From Endocalyx cinctus (Eukaryota > Ascomycota > Sordariomycetes > Amphisphaeriales > Apiosporaceae), in the NCBI GenBank assembly GCA_001600455.1, contig BCKC01000008.1:372001-436000 (forward strand): a DNA stretch of 64,000 nt. The letters run 5' to 3'. This document shows, in pieces, positions 48,318 through 59,078 of this stretch; the stretch's first letter is position 1; each line of letters starts with the position of its first letter. Position numbers and translations under genes: made by a program. Below the pieces are notes generated by a model. That model had not been told where the DNA came from. It made no database searches and was given only the letters and a program-made list of their open reading frames with translations.

Positions 48318-48449
48318 TGCCTGAGTTTACGAAGGGTCTTCTACAAGTACACGCCTCTATGGAACTATCTTTAAACCCCCCCTGTCGTTTTCTTATCTTA
48401 TCGTTAAGTTACAGTAAAAATTGTAAACTCAGGACGTTCTGTGGGCTGT
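48318..48449 (+). repeat. Fold-back family, single arm
   Basis: Begins TGCCTGAGTTTACGAAGGGT and ends GTAAACTCAGGACGTTCTGT plus GGGCTG, matching the left arm at 40954-41139 but without its 48-bp duplication. It has a small insertion after CTTCTACA. Confidence 0.8.
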
Positions 48450-48515
48450 ATGTCAGCCGCTAGCAGCTGGTGGCAGCTGCGCTGCTACCCCGCGCATGTA
48501 TATAATACTTAGCAG

Positions 48516-48534
48516 ATGTGTGCGAAGCACACAT
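48516..48534. repeat. Perfect 8-bp hairpin with GAA loop
   Basis: ATGTGTGC-GAA-GCACACAT. It follows a GC-rich patch inside AT-rich DNA. Helitron 3' ends carry such hairpins, but the CTRR terminus expected just downstream is not present. Confidence 0.5.
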
Positions 48535-49723
48535 AACCATTAATCAATCAACTTTAACACTCACACTTCTAGTACAATTTTAGCTTATAAGTATATGATC
48601 ACCACGAAATTATGCTTAATCTATTCTTGCACTCGCATCCATATTTGTCCCAGCTTCTTATGGACTTTGAGAAGCTCGCCTCGTTACCCATTAAAATTCC
48701 GATATCGAAGTGAGGAAACTGAGCTATCCTGAGCAGCCCCTGATTCGCTGAGCAGAGCTCCGCAAACGAAAATGGTAATTCTGGTATAGAGACCATTTTT
48801 GTTATATATTATAGTGTCTAATTTTATTCTTTTCTTATTGATACTTTTGGTACAGTATAGTCCAGTATAATATATACACACTTTCAGAATGGTATAAGAC
48901 ATATTAGACAGAAATAGATTAAAGCTCAAGCAAGTGGGGAGATCTCCTTTGCCTGTTAGGGGTCGTAGTTACATAAAATTTTTACGTTATTTTTCAAGTT
49001 TCTCACTTGAATGGAGAAAAAAAAGCGAAAAAGAAAAGGAGGCTGACTATCACATGTTTTAACAAAGACTTTTCGTTAATGAAAAATACGAATGTGTCAG
49101 TCCTTATTGGCGAATGGAATTCTATACACAGGCAGACAGGTTCAGAGCATAAGTTAATCGTAGATCTAGCGGCCGAGCCTAGATCAAGTGCTTACATTAG
49201 CTGTAATGGTATACAGCCGCCAAGCTGCCAAGAAATAGACGAGTGCCACACACCGTTCAAATGCTTCTAGAAACGACCCAGACTAAGTAGTTCAGGGGTC
49301 GTTGAAGCGGCGCGAGCTCCTGCCTTAACTAGGTTATATATATATTTGTATGTGTGTATGTTATATATCTGACCAAAAGTTGAGCCCGAGAGATCGGCTG
49401 CCCGGCTACTGGGTCATAACTGCGCCAAAGAGCCTCCTTGAATATTTTCTTAGCTGTCTCCGCTAGCATTGATCAAGTGGGGCCGCTTCGGCCGCTTCTA
49501 CCGCTGGTCTTAATAATATCACGAGACCTCATCACCTCGGAAGGACGAAAGCCGGCCGTTTCCCGGTCCCTGGCTCTGAGCATATGGCGATTCGTCGTCC
49601 TCGTATATGAGATAGGGTCTCTTTCTGCGAGTATTTAAAGATCTCTCCACGTCCTAATCTATCTGTTCAAGTTGACAGACTGATCTTTATACCTTGTTGT
49701 TTACAATTCGTTGTATCGCCGAA

Positions 49724-52522
49724 ATGTTGCGATTCAAAATACTCGACGCCATCGGCGTCGCTCTTTTTGCTACTCGGAGCGTTTTGGCAGCGGGATCTCC
49801 AGGTCTGACCCATCAGATACCAGAACATGCCCCACCTCATGTAGTTTACGATACTTCACCGACCACAAATTCCACCATGGAAATCAGTAGTCGAGACATG
49901 TCCCCTGTGTTTGGCAGCATTTTCGGAAAGAGGCAGCGGGAAGAGGATGAAAACGGCGCACTTCTTTGTAAGAAAGCGCCATGTGTTGACCACAGGTATG
50001 AACTTGCATCTTCGACCAAAAACTTTGTCTTAAAAGATTGCGGCAGACAAAACTTTCTAACATTATTATTCTCTAAAGTTGTTGTGGTCCTGAGGGTACG
50101 TGCGGTTACGGACCAGACTTTTGCGGCGACGGATGTACGAGCAACTGCGATGCGGAGGCTATGTGCGGCAAGTTCTCCGGAGATGGGGGTACGGTTAAAT
50201 GCGGCATGAACCTATGCTGTAGCTGGGGTAAGCTATCACTTGACAAGAATGTCTCTTACCGAGTATTCATTTGCTAATTATGAGTATCTAGGCGGATGGT
50301 GTGGCACAGCTGACGTCCATTGTATCGGACCCAATGAATTTACTCCTTGCCAAGAAGGATTTGGTGCTTGTGAAATTATTCGCCCTAATACTTGTGGTGA
50401 GGGTTCCATGACCACCAGTGGTCGAACCGTTGGGTATTACCTCGCTTCAAATGTCCGGGACCGCATATGCAACCGTATCGCGCCCAAAGATATACGCACA
50501 GACGGCTATACCCATCTTTTTTTCTCATTCGCTTCCATGAATCCAGACACATTTAAAATCAAGCCTTGGGACGATGCCGACATCCCCCTTATGAAAGAAT
50601 TCACCGCTCTCAAAACCGATACTATGCAAACCTGGATCGCCGTGGGAGGTTATACTTTTAGTGATCCCGGCCCCACTCACACCACCTGGAGTGATATGTG
50701 TTCGACGGCCCAAAACCGCGCTTCTTTCATCCAATCGGCGAGAGAATTCATGGACGAGTACGGCTTTACAGGTATTGACCTGGACTGGGAATACCCGGTT
50801 GCGAGTGAGCGAGGCGGCTCTAAAGGGGACGTGGAGAACTTTGCCAAACTCATCAAGGAGATGAGAGAGGCGTACGGAAGCAATTACGGTATCAGCGTCA
50901 CCCTCGCTCCCGATTACTGGTATCTCCGGTACTTCGACGCAAAGGCGATGGAGCCGTACGTCGACTTTCTCGGTTTCATGGCTTACGATCTACATGGATT
51001 CTGGGATGCCGATGTCGAAGCTCTAGGTTCGCTGGTACGTGGTCAGGCTGATGTTCGGGAAATCTATAACAATACCTTACCCTTGTGGTACGCCGGCCTC
51101 GACCCGGGCAAGATCAATTTCGGCCTCGCTTGGTATGGCCGAGGTTATACGCTTGAAAGTGAGTGAATAAAGATCACTGTTCTATTATAAGACTCTTCGT
51201 TGCTGACATGCTTTTTCTTCACCAGACCCGAGTTGCAACGAGCTTGGTTGTGGGTTTATTGGCCCAAGTAAACCGGCCGAGTGTACTGCCAGTGCAAGTG
51301 TCATGTCTCTAACCGAGATCAAAAAGCTGATAGAAGAAAAGGGGATTGAACCTCGTCTTAATAAGGAATCATTGATGAAAGAACTCGTTTGGGACGATCA
51401 GTGGATCGGCTATGATGACGAGGAGACGCATGATCTAAAGCGAAAATTCGCTAATAATCTATGCTTCGGTGGCACCATGGCCTGGTCCGTCGATTTCAAC
51501 TCGGGTTCCGGTGATTCCGACAGCGCACCTATATCTACCGATGGGCGGTGCGGTCTAGAGTACGGCGGCGCCAAGTGCGAAGGAAGTGGTTACGGTAATT
51601 GTTGCTCGGTCGCGGGCTATTGCGGTAGCTCTGATGCCCACTGCGGCTCTGGCTGTCAAGGGGGAGACTGTTTAGAAGGGGTCGAAACGACCGATGGCTC
51701 ATGTGGTGCTGCTCATCACAACTCGATCTGCGGTGGATGGAAAGACGGCAACTGTTGCTCGTCCTCCGGCTATTGTGGCAGTGGGGAGGCTTACTGTGGC
51801 GCTGGCTGCCAAAGCGGTGATTGTTTGGAAAAGCCTCCGGGTGGTACCACGACAAAGACAACATTGAGACCAACAAAGACGACGACCACGTCGACCCCGA
51901 CCAAGGTGCCGCCTAACCCGACGAAGGACCCGCCCCCAGTACCAACATTAGAACCTACGGAAACAGAGACAGATCACCCCGGATCTACTTGCGCTTCCTC
52001 AACCACGTCGCAATCTTGTAATGGGAGCGGTGGTCACCAGGTCTGTACCACCACCACATCTTGCACAGAATGGGAACCAACCCTAGTACCACAACCTCCT
52101 TCAGTGCCACCTTGCAGCGAGTTTTATGTGGCTGTTTCGGGTAGAGCTTTCGGTGGTACCAGCATCACGGGAAAGTGGGTATTAGAGGGAGAAACTGTGT
52201 GCAGCGAGACAAAGGACTGTTATGCTTGCACTGGGACAAGTTTTAAGTGCAATGATGGATATTCTTTCAGGATGACCAATGAGAATAATCCACTCGAGGG
52301 TATTGAGATATGGTGGGACTCGGTAGAGCATACGGGGCAAGATAAAATTGACCTTGAAGATTATACGTCTTCAGTATGCGTGATAAGTAAGTATCAAAAG
52401 CTATTTACCCTCCAATCATCATGACGCGATACTAATAATTGAAATTTATAGATCCACCTCTCACTTGTTATGATTATTCTTACCGAGGATATAGAGGTCT
52501 CTGCGGCCCACCTCCCGGATGA
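49724..52522 (+). CDS. Secreted GH18 chitinase with three chitin-binding type-1 modules (killer-toxin-type, subgroup C-like)
   Basis: Five exons (49724-49995, 50079-50227, 50292-51158, 51226-52386, 52452-52522) encode 839 aa. A signal peptide (MLRFKILDAIGVALFATRSV...) is followed by a pro-region ending in a dibasic site (KR69-70, before QREEDENG). A Cys-rich CBM18-like module spans about 82-125, then comes the GH18 barrel with WIAVGGYTFSD, GFTGIDLDWEYP (Asp303, Asp305, catalytic Glu307) and MAYDLHG. Two tandem CBM18 modules (about 535-580 and 586-630) precede a Thr/Pro linker and a small Cys-containing C-terminus. The first Asp of the DxxDxDxE motif is Thr, but the residues needed for catalysis remain. 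This layout resembles the chitinase-like alpha/beta precursor of yeast killer toxins and fungal subgroup C chitinases, which attack chitin of competitors or remodel the own wall. Confidence 0.88.
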
Positions 52523-53118
52523 TCAAATCTCGATAGAGCGAGCTTACAAGACCTAATGAAGAGACGGATGAACAATCATAATTTTCTCGCGTAAATAACA
52601 CTCATTGTATGTACCCTTAATATTATAGATAAACCTTTTTTTAAGAAAAAAAAAAAAAAAAAAAGACAGACATGGTTCGTGAATCCTTCAAGTCGTTTCT
52701 GAAAATGATGGAGTCTTCATCAGCAATGGAACATTTATTCACAGGAATAATGAAGTTATTTTCTAATGTGATTGCTTTCAATAACATAAAAAGTGTGTTA
52801 GGGAAAGGTTGATACACATCTGCTGTGACGGAGAAGTGGGACTAAATGGGACCTGGTATCGGAGACGTAAAATTAAGGGGTGGAATCAAGCTTACTGACC
52901 CGGTCTGAGTGATTGACCAATCCTATAGTTACGTATTTACCAGCTCAGGAAGCATTATAAATAAGGTGCTGAGCTCTAGTTCGATTCATAGAAGTAGATA
53001 GATCCTTAAGCCCTAATTCAATGAAGTAGTTACATAGTACATTCTAGATGATCGCCAAGCTCACAAGCCTCCTCCATAAGCTCTAAAGCTCTCATAGCTA
53101 AGTATAAGCAAAACACGT
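52523..53118. other. Short convergent spacer filled by a repeat
   Basis: The spacer between the chitinase and the convergent Cys-rich gene. It holds a 19-nt A run (52646-52664) and repeat R1 copy 3. Confidence 0.6.
52824..53096 (+). repeat. Dispersed repeat family R1, copy 3 (best preserved)
   Basis: Starts TGTGACGGAGAAGTGGGACT and ends near CTCTAAAGCTCTCATA. It contains CAGCTCAGGAAGCATTATAAATA, GTTCGATTCATAGAAG and CCTTAAGCCCTAATTCAATG when read as separate blocks. A TG start plus internal TATA suggests a solo LTR. Alternatively AGCTCAGG and GTTCGATTC, 37 bp apart, resemble the A and B boxes of a tRNA-derived SINE. Confidence 0.85.
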
Positions 53119-55306
53119 CTAACCACCAGGCGATCCTCGCTTACAATTTCTAAACGCACAAGATTGATACGCAAATGTACCACATTGATTCTTCACCTCA
53201 CCTCCGTTCCACGTGCACGTATTCTTAATAGCCTCGAACGCCGGAGAGCAGAGTGCGTCAATCCTTCTAGCCACCTTGTCATCATCGGTAGCACCATTCT
53301 GTTTGAAAAGATACCCGCAGTCCTCAGGCGCATCTTCCGCCTTGTCAAACCAAGCACCGTAGGTGTTGAACTGGGCGGGATCTTGAATACCAATGTCATG
53401 TAAGCCGGGACAACGAACCTCTATTGTCCCCATACTCGCATCTGATCTGCAAACGGCGTCCCACTCGGGCGCGCCTGCATGGCAGATCTTGATGAGCTCG
53501 TCGAGCTCCGGATGAATATGCGGGGGACCGTGGGTCGGATAGCAGGAGGGCTTTTCGGTGGGCGTGCCGTCTTGAATACTGGTCATGGTAGCGGTTGCGT
53601 CGGGACAGACGGTTGTTGTCTTGCCCAGGTACGTCGTTTTGATCTTACCATGCATTGCGTCATCATTACAGGTGCAATACGGTTCCAGATCATAGCTATA
53701 GTAGTTAAGTGGGTTAATAAGTCAGTTTAAGGGGTCTTCGTCTCAAAACGGGGGAGATATCCTTTACTTACCTTGACTCCAATCTACAGGAAGTGACTAC
53801 GGTTTCCTTCGGTCTCTTAGTGAGGCTGATCGTTTGCGTCGGCATCGTGGAGTATGCGCATGCCATGTCGCCCTCTCCTGTCATGGTAGGGAAGTTACCC
53901 TTCGTCTTAGTATTACTCTCAACACTCGAGCAAAAGCAGAAGGCGGATGGCTCGGCGATTGGTTTGCCATCAAATCCATCGCCATGAGTATTGCGGAAAC
54001 ATTGGGGAGGGATGATTTCCGGCAGACTGGCTTCGAGCTCTTTCAGGATAATCTGTTGCTCGTCGAGCCATGCTTTATCCTTAACAACATTTTCGATCAT
54101 TCTTTTGGTCCACTTGACGCAGGGACAGTTCTTATTTTTACCCTAATAATTAATTGTTAGATATAGGAAAGAAGGGTTTGCGATGAATAAGAGAGGAGTG
54201 TGGACCTACCTCTGCTTGGCAAACTTTTTGCTCTCCCTTACAATCCGTGTCATCGCAGGCTGGCTTTAGGGGTATTAGTCACTGGATTAAGTTGTAGATA
54301 CCGACAACCGTCGTCTAGAATACATACTGAGTTCTCATCAACAGTAGCTGAAGGATTACATGACGAAGTTGACGTCGAAGTCGGCTCCACCGTTGTTGTT
54401 GGTTGGTCGGTATTTTCATCATCATGTTTCTCAGGCTCCCCAAACCGGCCATCATCAAATTTAAACTTGTAAGCCACATCGGTTATGGCCTCGGTCACCG
54501 GGCTCGTCAAAGCCCCAGACACAGCCGCGGCAGCCAACATGATGGCGAATCTGTTCCTGTAGGCGTTCGTTTTGAGGACCTGAAAGGCGTTTCTCAGGAT
54601 TTCAGGTGCGTTGTTTGCGAGCTCGAGCGCGAAATCATCCCAAGCTCCTGGGTTGATAAGGGCAAGAGTTTCGTCATTCTGGGCGGCACCTTGGATTGCA
54701 TTGATCATGCAACTCATGGCTAGGCGAGAAGGGAAAAGTCAGTACTATTGTTTCTTTTCAAACGACGTTGGAAAGTTAAAGCATACTATCGCGCTTCCTC
54801 AGCCTCGCTCCAACCCCGCAAGATGCAGCGGCTCCTTTAATTATGACATCCAGCTCCTTTTGAAGCGAATCGGATAGGAGGACCGTGACATCCCCGACTT
54901 CAACTCCTTCCGAAGCTACGGTTGCGGTGACGACAGCGATCTGTGGTTTGACTACTGAGGTTGTTGCAACGTTGTTCACGGTACTGGTAAGGGTCGATTC
55001 TGTTAAGAACTCCTCGTTGACACCAATCCACTGTTAATATCTTGGTCAGTCTTGTATTGCAGAAGTACCGCAGGGGCTTAAGGGTATGGATATTGGGAAA
55101 TGCTATACCTTTGTGGTACTGCCCTCCATAGTGAGGTAATTCGTGTCCACGCCAATAGGGGCGCCATATTCTTGATGAATTTCAATTCTGTTTGTATTAT
55201 CCTGACGCTTGACCATCCACCTGGGGGCTGCTGTGATACGGGGATAGTGGGCCTGTGCTAAGCCCAACAAGGCGACGCCAAAAGGGAGTGTTATTTGCCA
55301 ATGCAT
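53119..55306 (-). CDS. Secreted Cys-rich protein of unknown family, convergent with the chitinase
   Basis: Six exons (55306-55109, 55030-54787, 54719-54328, 54263-54210, 54142-53772, 53695-53119) give 611 aa. A clear signal peptide (MHWQITLPFGVALLGLAQA) is followed by a possible Kex2 site (VKR, 33-34). A Val/Thr-rich domain ends at a second basic site (RLRKR, 142-146). Next is a helical part with a hydrophobic stretch (FAIMLAAAAVSGAL, about 205-218), a Thr/Ser linker (TTTVEPTSTSTSS) and a Cys-rich C-terminal half with about twenty Cys (CDDTDC, CPCVKW, FCFCSS, CTCNDD, and SCAFRNCKRG at the end). The 64-nt intron 54264-54327 has a perfect GTATGT donor and TGACTAAT branch site but an AAAG acceptor. 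I recognise no catalytic domain. Its position suggests a partner of the chitinase, perhaps an effector or toxin-like component; this is inference. Confidence 0.72.
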
Positions 55307-56144
55307 AGCTGCTGTAGATAATAACTGCAGCCTACTTGTGCGTAATCACATGAATTAATAATTTTATAGGAGATAAATGGGGAAAATGCTAGGAATATTT
55401 GGATAAAATAGATGGCATGGCGCAGATATTTATATTAATTAATGTAGGGAAGAGTTACGAAGATTCCCGCCTAGCCCGATAAAACTCTATTATCGTGCTG
55501 TTGTGGTTGTGCCCGCTACCTCCAACAACTTACACTAGGTTCCCTTACTGCATAGCCATGTAACGATCCTTCATTCCTACACTTTCAGCTTCGCGATATG
55601 GCGAAGCTCATTGTTGATAATACAACCACCGGGGTTTCCGGGTTGCCGCTGATACACGGCCTCGGAACTCATAGGATCACCAACATCGTCCTTGGCGGGC
55701 CATGGAACGCATAGGATCACCAACATCGTTCTTGGCGGGCCATGGAACTGCCGGTATCACCAACATCGTCCTTGGCTATGTGTTACATAGATAATTAAAG
55801 ACAATGTGTAATTACAACCGGGACATTTTGTCACTTGATCTTTTTATATTAAGCATCTTCCTTCTTTAAATAGATTCGTTGAATTTATGCCGTTTCATAG
55901 AAGTTGTCCTGTTTATCTTTAGAAGTAACAGCTCATCAACGATGGCGCAGCATTGCGTAAAGCCAACAAGAGCTATCACTAAGTCGGCCTGTCAGGGTCT
56001 CAAAGTATTTAGCTGTTGAAGTATAGATATGTCCTGTTTCCTTGCCATTGGGTACACTTGTTAATAAAGTTTAATTACTCTTCTTCGTATTTTTTGATCA
56101 CGGAACCAGATTTTATATACTTATCACTATTACAACTCTAAGAG
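55307..56144. other. Divergent promoter region with a 40-bp tandem repeat
   Basis: 838 bp between the divergent starts of the Cys-rich protein and the metalloprotease. It includes the tandem repeat at 55664-55779. Shared control of the two genes is possible. Confidence 0.55.
55664..55779. repeat. 40-bp tandem repeat, about three units
   Basis: Units start at 55664, 55704 and 55744. The shared core is ATCACCAACATCGTCCTTGG with C/T variation, and the third unit is degenerate and truncated. It is GC-richer than its surroundings and non-coding. Confidence 0.9.
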
Positions 56145-57607
56145 ATGGTTTCATTCAATATCCTTAAGTGGAAACTTGCAAGTTCCCTGCTTGCTTTAAT
56201 GCTTCTCTTGACGAAGCAATGCTATGCAGGATATGTCATTGATTCGGACTGGTAGGCTAACACACCTGATTTACCCCATTTTATAATATGTCAGTAACTC
56301 TTGTTAACCCAAGTATAGTAAGCTGCCAACTGGTCCTTATCCTACCAATATTTTTTGGGTACTTACACCACCAGGCTCCGACGTTCAACGCACCTTTATC
56401 GAGAACGCATTCTTTTCTGCCAATACCCTTGTATCTCTTGCCAAAAGCTATGCGAATGAGGGATATAGTTCAGACGGAACGCAATTATTTCAGTGGTTAT
56501 ACGGCACTCAAAGACTTGATTTGATGCGAACGAGTGTACATAGTACGTTCTCTTCCTAGCAGAAAATTTGGTTTTTGTCGCCTCAATAAATCTTGTTCTC
56601 GCTTACTGGGAGATAAACAGTAATCCTGGACGGCATATCGCGGAATGCAAATCCTGTCGTAGGCGAGCCCCAGGGAGGAGATAGTACATCTGCCGATGTT
56701 GTGAGTCTCTAATTACCTATGGACGGGTAAATAGGTAACCCTTACTGGTATAAATACTGATCACGCTTGTCAGCGAGTCTTTTGCACCTATAATCGCCTG
56801 CGAGAAGGGAAGGCCCAGGCTAATGGCGAGAAACGAATGTTTGATACAGGTGAGAAAAGCCCGGAAGCTCTCACCCTAGCCTTACACTCCAACTGGGACT
56901 CAAAGCTTTACTAATGAAAATTCAATATCAATCCTTAGTGACCAAGGAGTTCCTCAGAGCTAAGTTCGACTGCACTAGTGCCCTAGCCTGGACAGCCGTT
57001 CCAAATGACCTGGATTCAGAGGAGCTAGATACTCTACAGATCTGCCCTTGGTTTCTTGATTATGCTATAAAGCAAAGTCGCCAGTTCCAAAACCAGTTTA
57101 AAGCCGGTGCGATAGCAACGATGATAGCGAATTTGAAGCTAGACAGACTCGCGACTTGGGTTCTATATACTCCTGTCGATCTGTTCCAATTGTTTGACAA
57201 GGTCATGATCCATGAGGTGAGATCCCAACCCCTAGTGGCGGGTCTGTACCGAATAACAACTAACCTGAGATAAAAAGCTTGCACATACGCGACAGGGCCG
57301 GGAATTAGAGGATATCGGAGGCTACTCGGGATATGGTACGTTTTTAGAGAATATATTGTTCTTTTTGGGGAGCGAAAAGAGAATTAATATCATTCTTAGG
57401 ATGGAAGAACTGTCGCAAGCTATCTACCGGAGGTATGCCACATAGGAACGCCGGTAAGTTCTCTCTTAGGTCTTCTACTTACCTGTCATAAAATTCTGAC
57501 ACTACCTCTTAGATACTATCGCTTTATTTGCTTCTATCTCTGGCCTGATTCATAAGGGCGGTATGGTACGTGAGGATGGGAGCTTTGTGGAGGGGCCAAG
57601 TGAATAG
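56145..57607 (+). CDS. Secreted aspzincin-like zinc metalloprotease (HELAH)
   Basis: Eight exons (56145-56251, 56319-56542, 56621-56700, 56774-56849, 56939-57216, 57278-57335, 57400-57453, 57513-57607) give 323 aa. A signal peptide (LASSLLALMLLLTKQCYA) is followed by GYVIDSDCKLPTG, with the Cys codon created across the first intron. The zinc motif HELAH (His254, Glu255, His258) is itself split by an intron between Glu255 and Leu256, and downstream EDIGGYSGYGWKNC fits the third ligand Asp and the conserved GWKNC of fungal lysine-specific/deuterolysin-like peptidases. ICPWFLD is also a family landmark. Such proteins are secreted and may degrade host or competitor proteins. No unspliced frame exceeds 120 codons, so gene callers may miss it. 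Confidence 0.8.
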
Positions 57608-58260
57608 TCACGTTAAGCACCATGTAGCTTTTCCTCCCAATGGAAGGACGCTATCCTGTATTCTACTTTCTTCATCTTTGCTACGTACGTTCTCTCGCCA
57701 GATTCAGATAGATCAGTCTCTCTTGATACACTGCATTTAGAGCCCAGAGCCTCCCGTTGTGAAAAAACGGGTCTCCTAGTTTGATGACTGAAAGTTAAAG
57801 TGCCGGTCGTTATTTTGAGGTTTCATTGATAGTTCGATGTTTTAACAGGGAGGTTAATTAGTTGCAAGACAGGCTAAAGGAAAGCTTATTAAGATTAAGA
57901 TTGGTATACACAACTCTCCTCTTAAAGTCCTGATAACTATTAAAGTGTTAGAGCTTATGGACGTGGATTGGGAGCTTGGCAATCATATTAAGTATACTGT
58001 GTAAATATCTCATTGAATTAGGGCTTAAGGATCTATCTACTTCTATGAATCGAACGAGAGATCAGCACCCTATTTATAATGCTTTCAGAGCCGTAGTATC
58101 TATCTAGTTATAGGATTGGTCAAATCTCCTAGACCGGGTTGGTGAGATTGCTTCCACCCCTTATTAGTACACCCCTTATTAGTATTACAACTCCGAAACA
58201 AGGTCCCATCCAGTTCCACTTCTCCGTCACAGAACTTTAGTACGTATTTGCAGAGTACCT
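57608..58260. other. Intergenic region with repeat R1 copy 4
   Basis: Contains the inverted R1 copy and otherwise no supported feature. Confidence 0.55.
57937..58231 (-). repeat. Dispersed repeat family R1, copy 4 (inverted)
   Basis: On the minus strand it starts TGTGACGGAGAAGTGGAACT and shows CATTATAAATAGGGTGCTGA, GTTCGATTCATAGAAGTAGA and CCTTAAGCCCTAATTCAATG as separate blocks. An internal duplication of ACTAATAAGGGGTG makes it slightly longer than the other copies. Confidence 0.85.
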
Positions 58261-59078
58261 CTAATGGGGTTCATCACTCATTACCCGGCGGATAATAGTA
58301 CATGGCAGTGTCTCCTCACGCGTGGAGGCCGCGGCTAGGAAAGGAAGAATAAGCTCGAAATGCAAAGGACGCGTCACCTTTTTGACGTCTTCCCACAGAG
58401 TCCATTCTAGCTCTGTCCATTCCGTGGCTTGAAATGCTGCAGGAATTCTCAATTCAACTCTCAGCCACTTAAGATTTTCCATGGCCGCCAGAGCACGCCA
58501 AACCTCTACCCAAGTGATCTCACGCTTGCCACGGTATTTCGATTTGAGGTAGAGGGGCCAGGTTATGTGCCAGGTAATGTTGACCTGGCTAATATGGGCG
58601 AAATGAGTCAGCGGCAGGCGTTCAGGCATGACCGCAATGCATCGCGGAGCCAACGAGAAGTCGAAAAGCATCTCGCGATACAGAGTATATATGCATTCGA
58701 AGTAGCTGGCGAGATGGTCAGTAGGGGAAAAGAGAGACATGAACAAATGAGATGGGAGATATACATCTTCTTGCATGCTAATAGTAGCGATACATGGTCG
58801 CAGAACATCTTTTCCTTACTACACACATTGAAATGAGGGCCTAGGTCCTCTTTTGTGCATACATATGCGCGAAGCTTCTTGCGGACTCGGTGGATGTGGA
58901 CCTTATAACTACGGAAGCAAGTCTCCCATATTTCCTGACGTAGCTCAGGAGGGAGACGGAGTAGAATCGATGCATTCTGGTCTTTGGTCGCGCGAGGTGA
59001 GATGGGCCTCGGTGGGAGAAAAGGTACCAGATTACGAGCCTTGATGAGGAGCTCGTATAAGCTGAGACACGGCGACAT
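58261..59078 (-). CDS. DUF7730-like (F-box-like leader) protein
   Basis: Exons 59078-58765 and 58705-58261 give 252 aa after removal of a 59-nt intron (GTATAT...CCAG). The pattern is typical of abundant fungal DUF7730 proteins: LLRLPPELRQEIWETCF near residue 40, LLLACKKIYFECIYTLYREMLF across the splice junction, then HISQVNITWHITWPLYLKS and a Trp-rich region (VWRALAAMENLKWLRVEL). The leading motif resembles an F-box. No biochemical function is established for the family, and copies are often polymorphic and expendable. It begins about 850 bp past the repeat R1 copy and is on the opposite strand from the metalloprotease. Confidence 0.7.

Larger units (their letters stand above)
48181..49723. 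other. Repeat-bearing intergenic region upstream of the chitinase
   Basis: Contains the fold-back-related arm (48318-48449), a small piece related to its outer end (GGCGAGCTCGCAGCCCA, about 48215-48231), a GC-rich palindromic patch (GCAGCTGGTGGCAGCTGC, 48464-48481) and the hairpin at 48516-48534. A TATATATATTTGTATG-like tract lies near 49335. No gene is supported. Confidence 0.5.

Noticed and set aside
49007..49270. 87-codon plus-strand ORF upstream of the chitinase
   Set aside because: Starts in a poly-Lys tract, no domain or splice partner; probably chance.
52900..53010. tRNA gene suggested by GTTCGATTC
   Set aside because: No cloverleaf can be formed; the block recurs in all copies of repeat R1, so it is part of that repeat.
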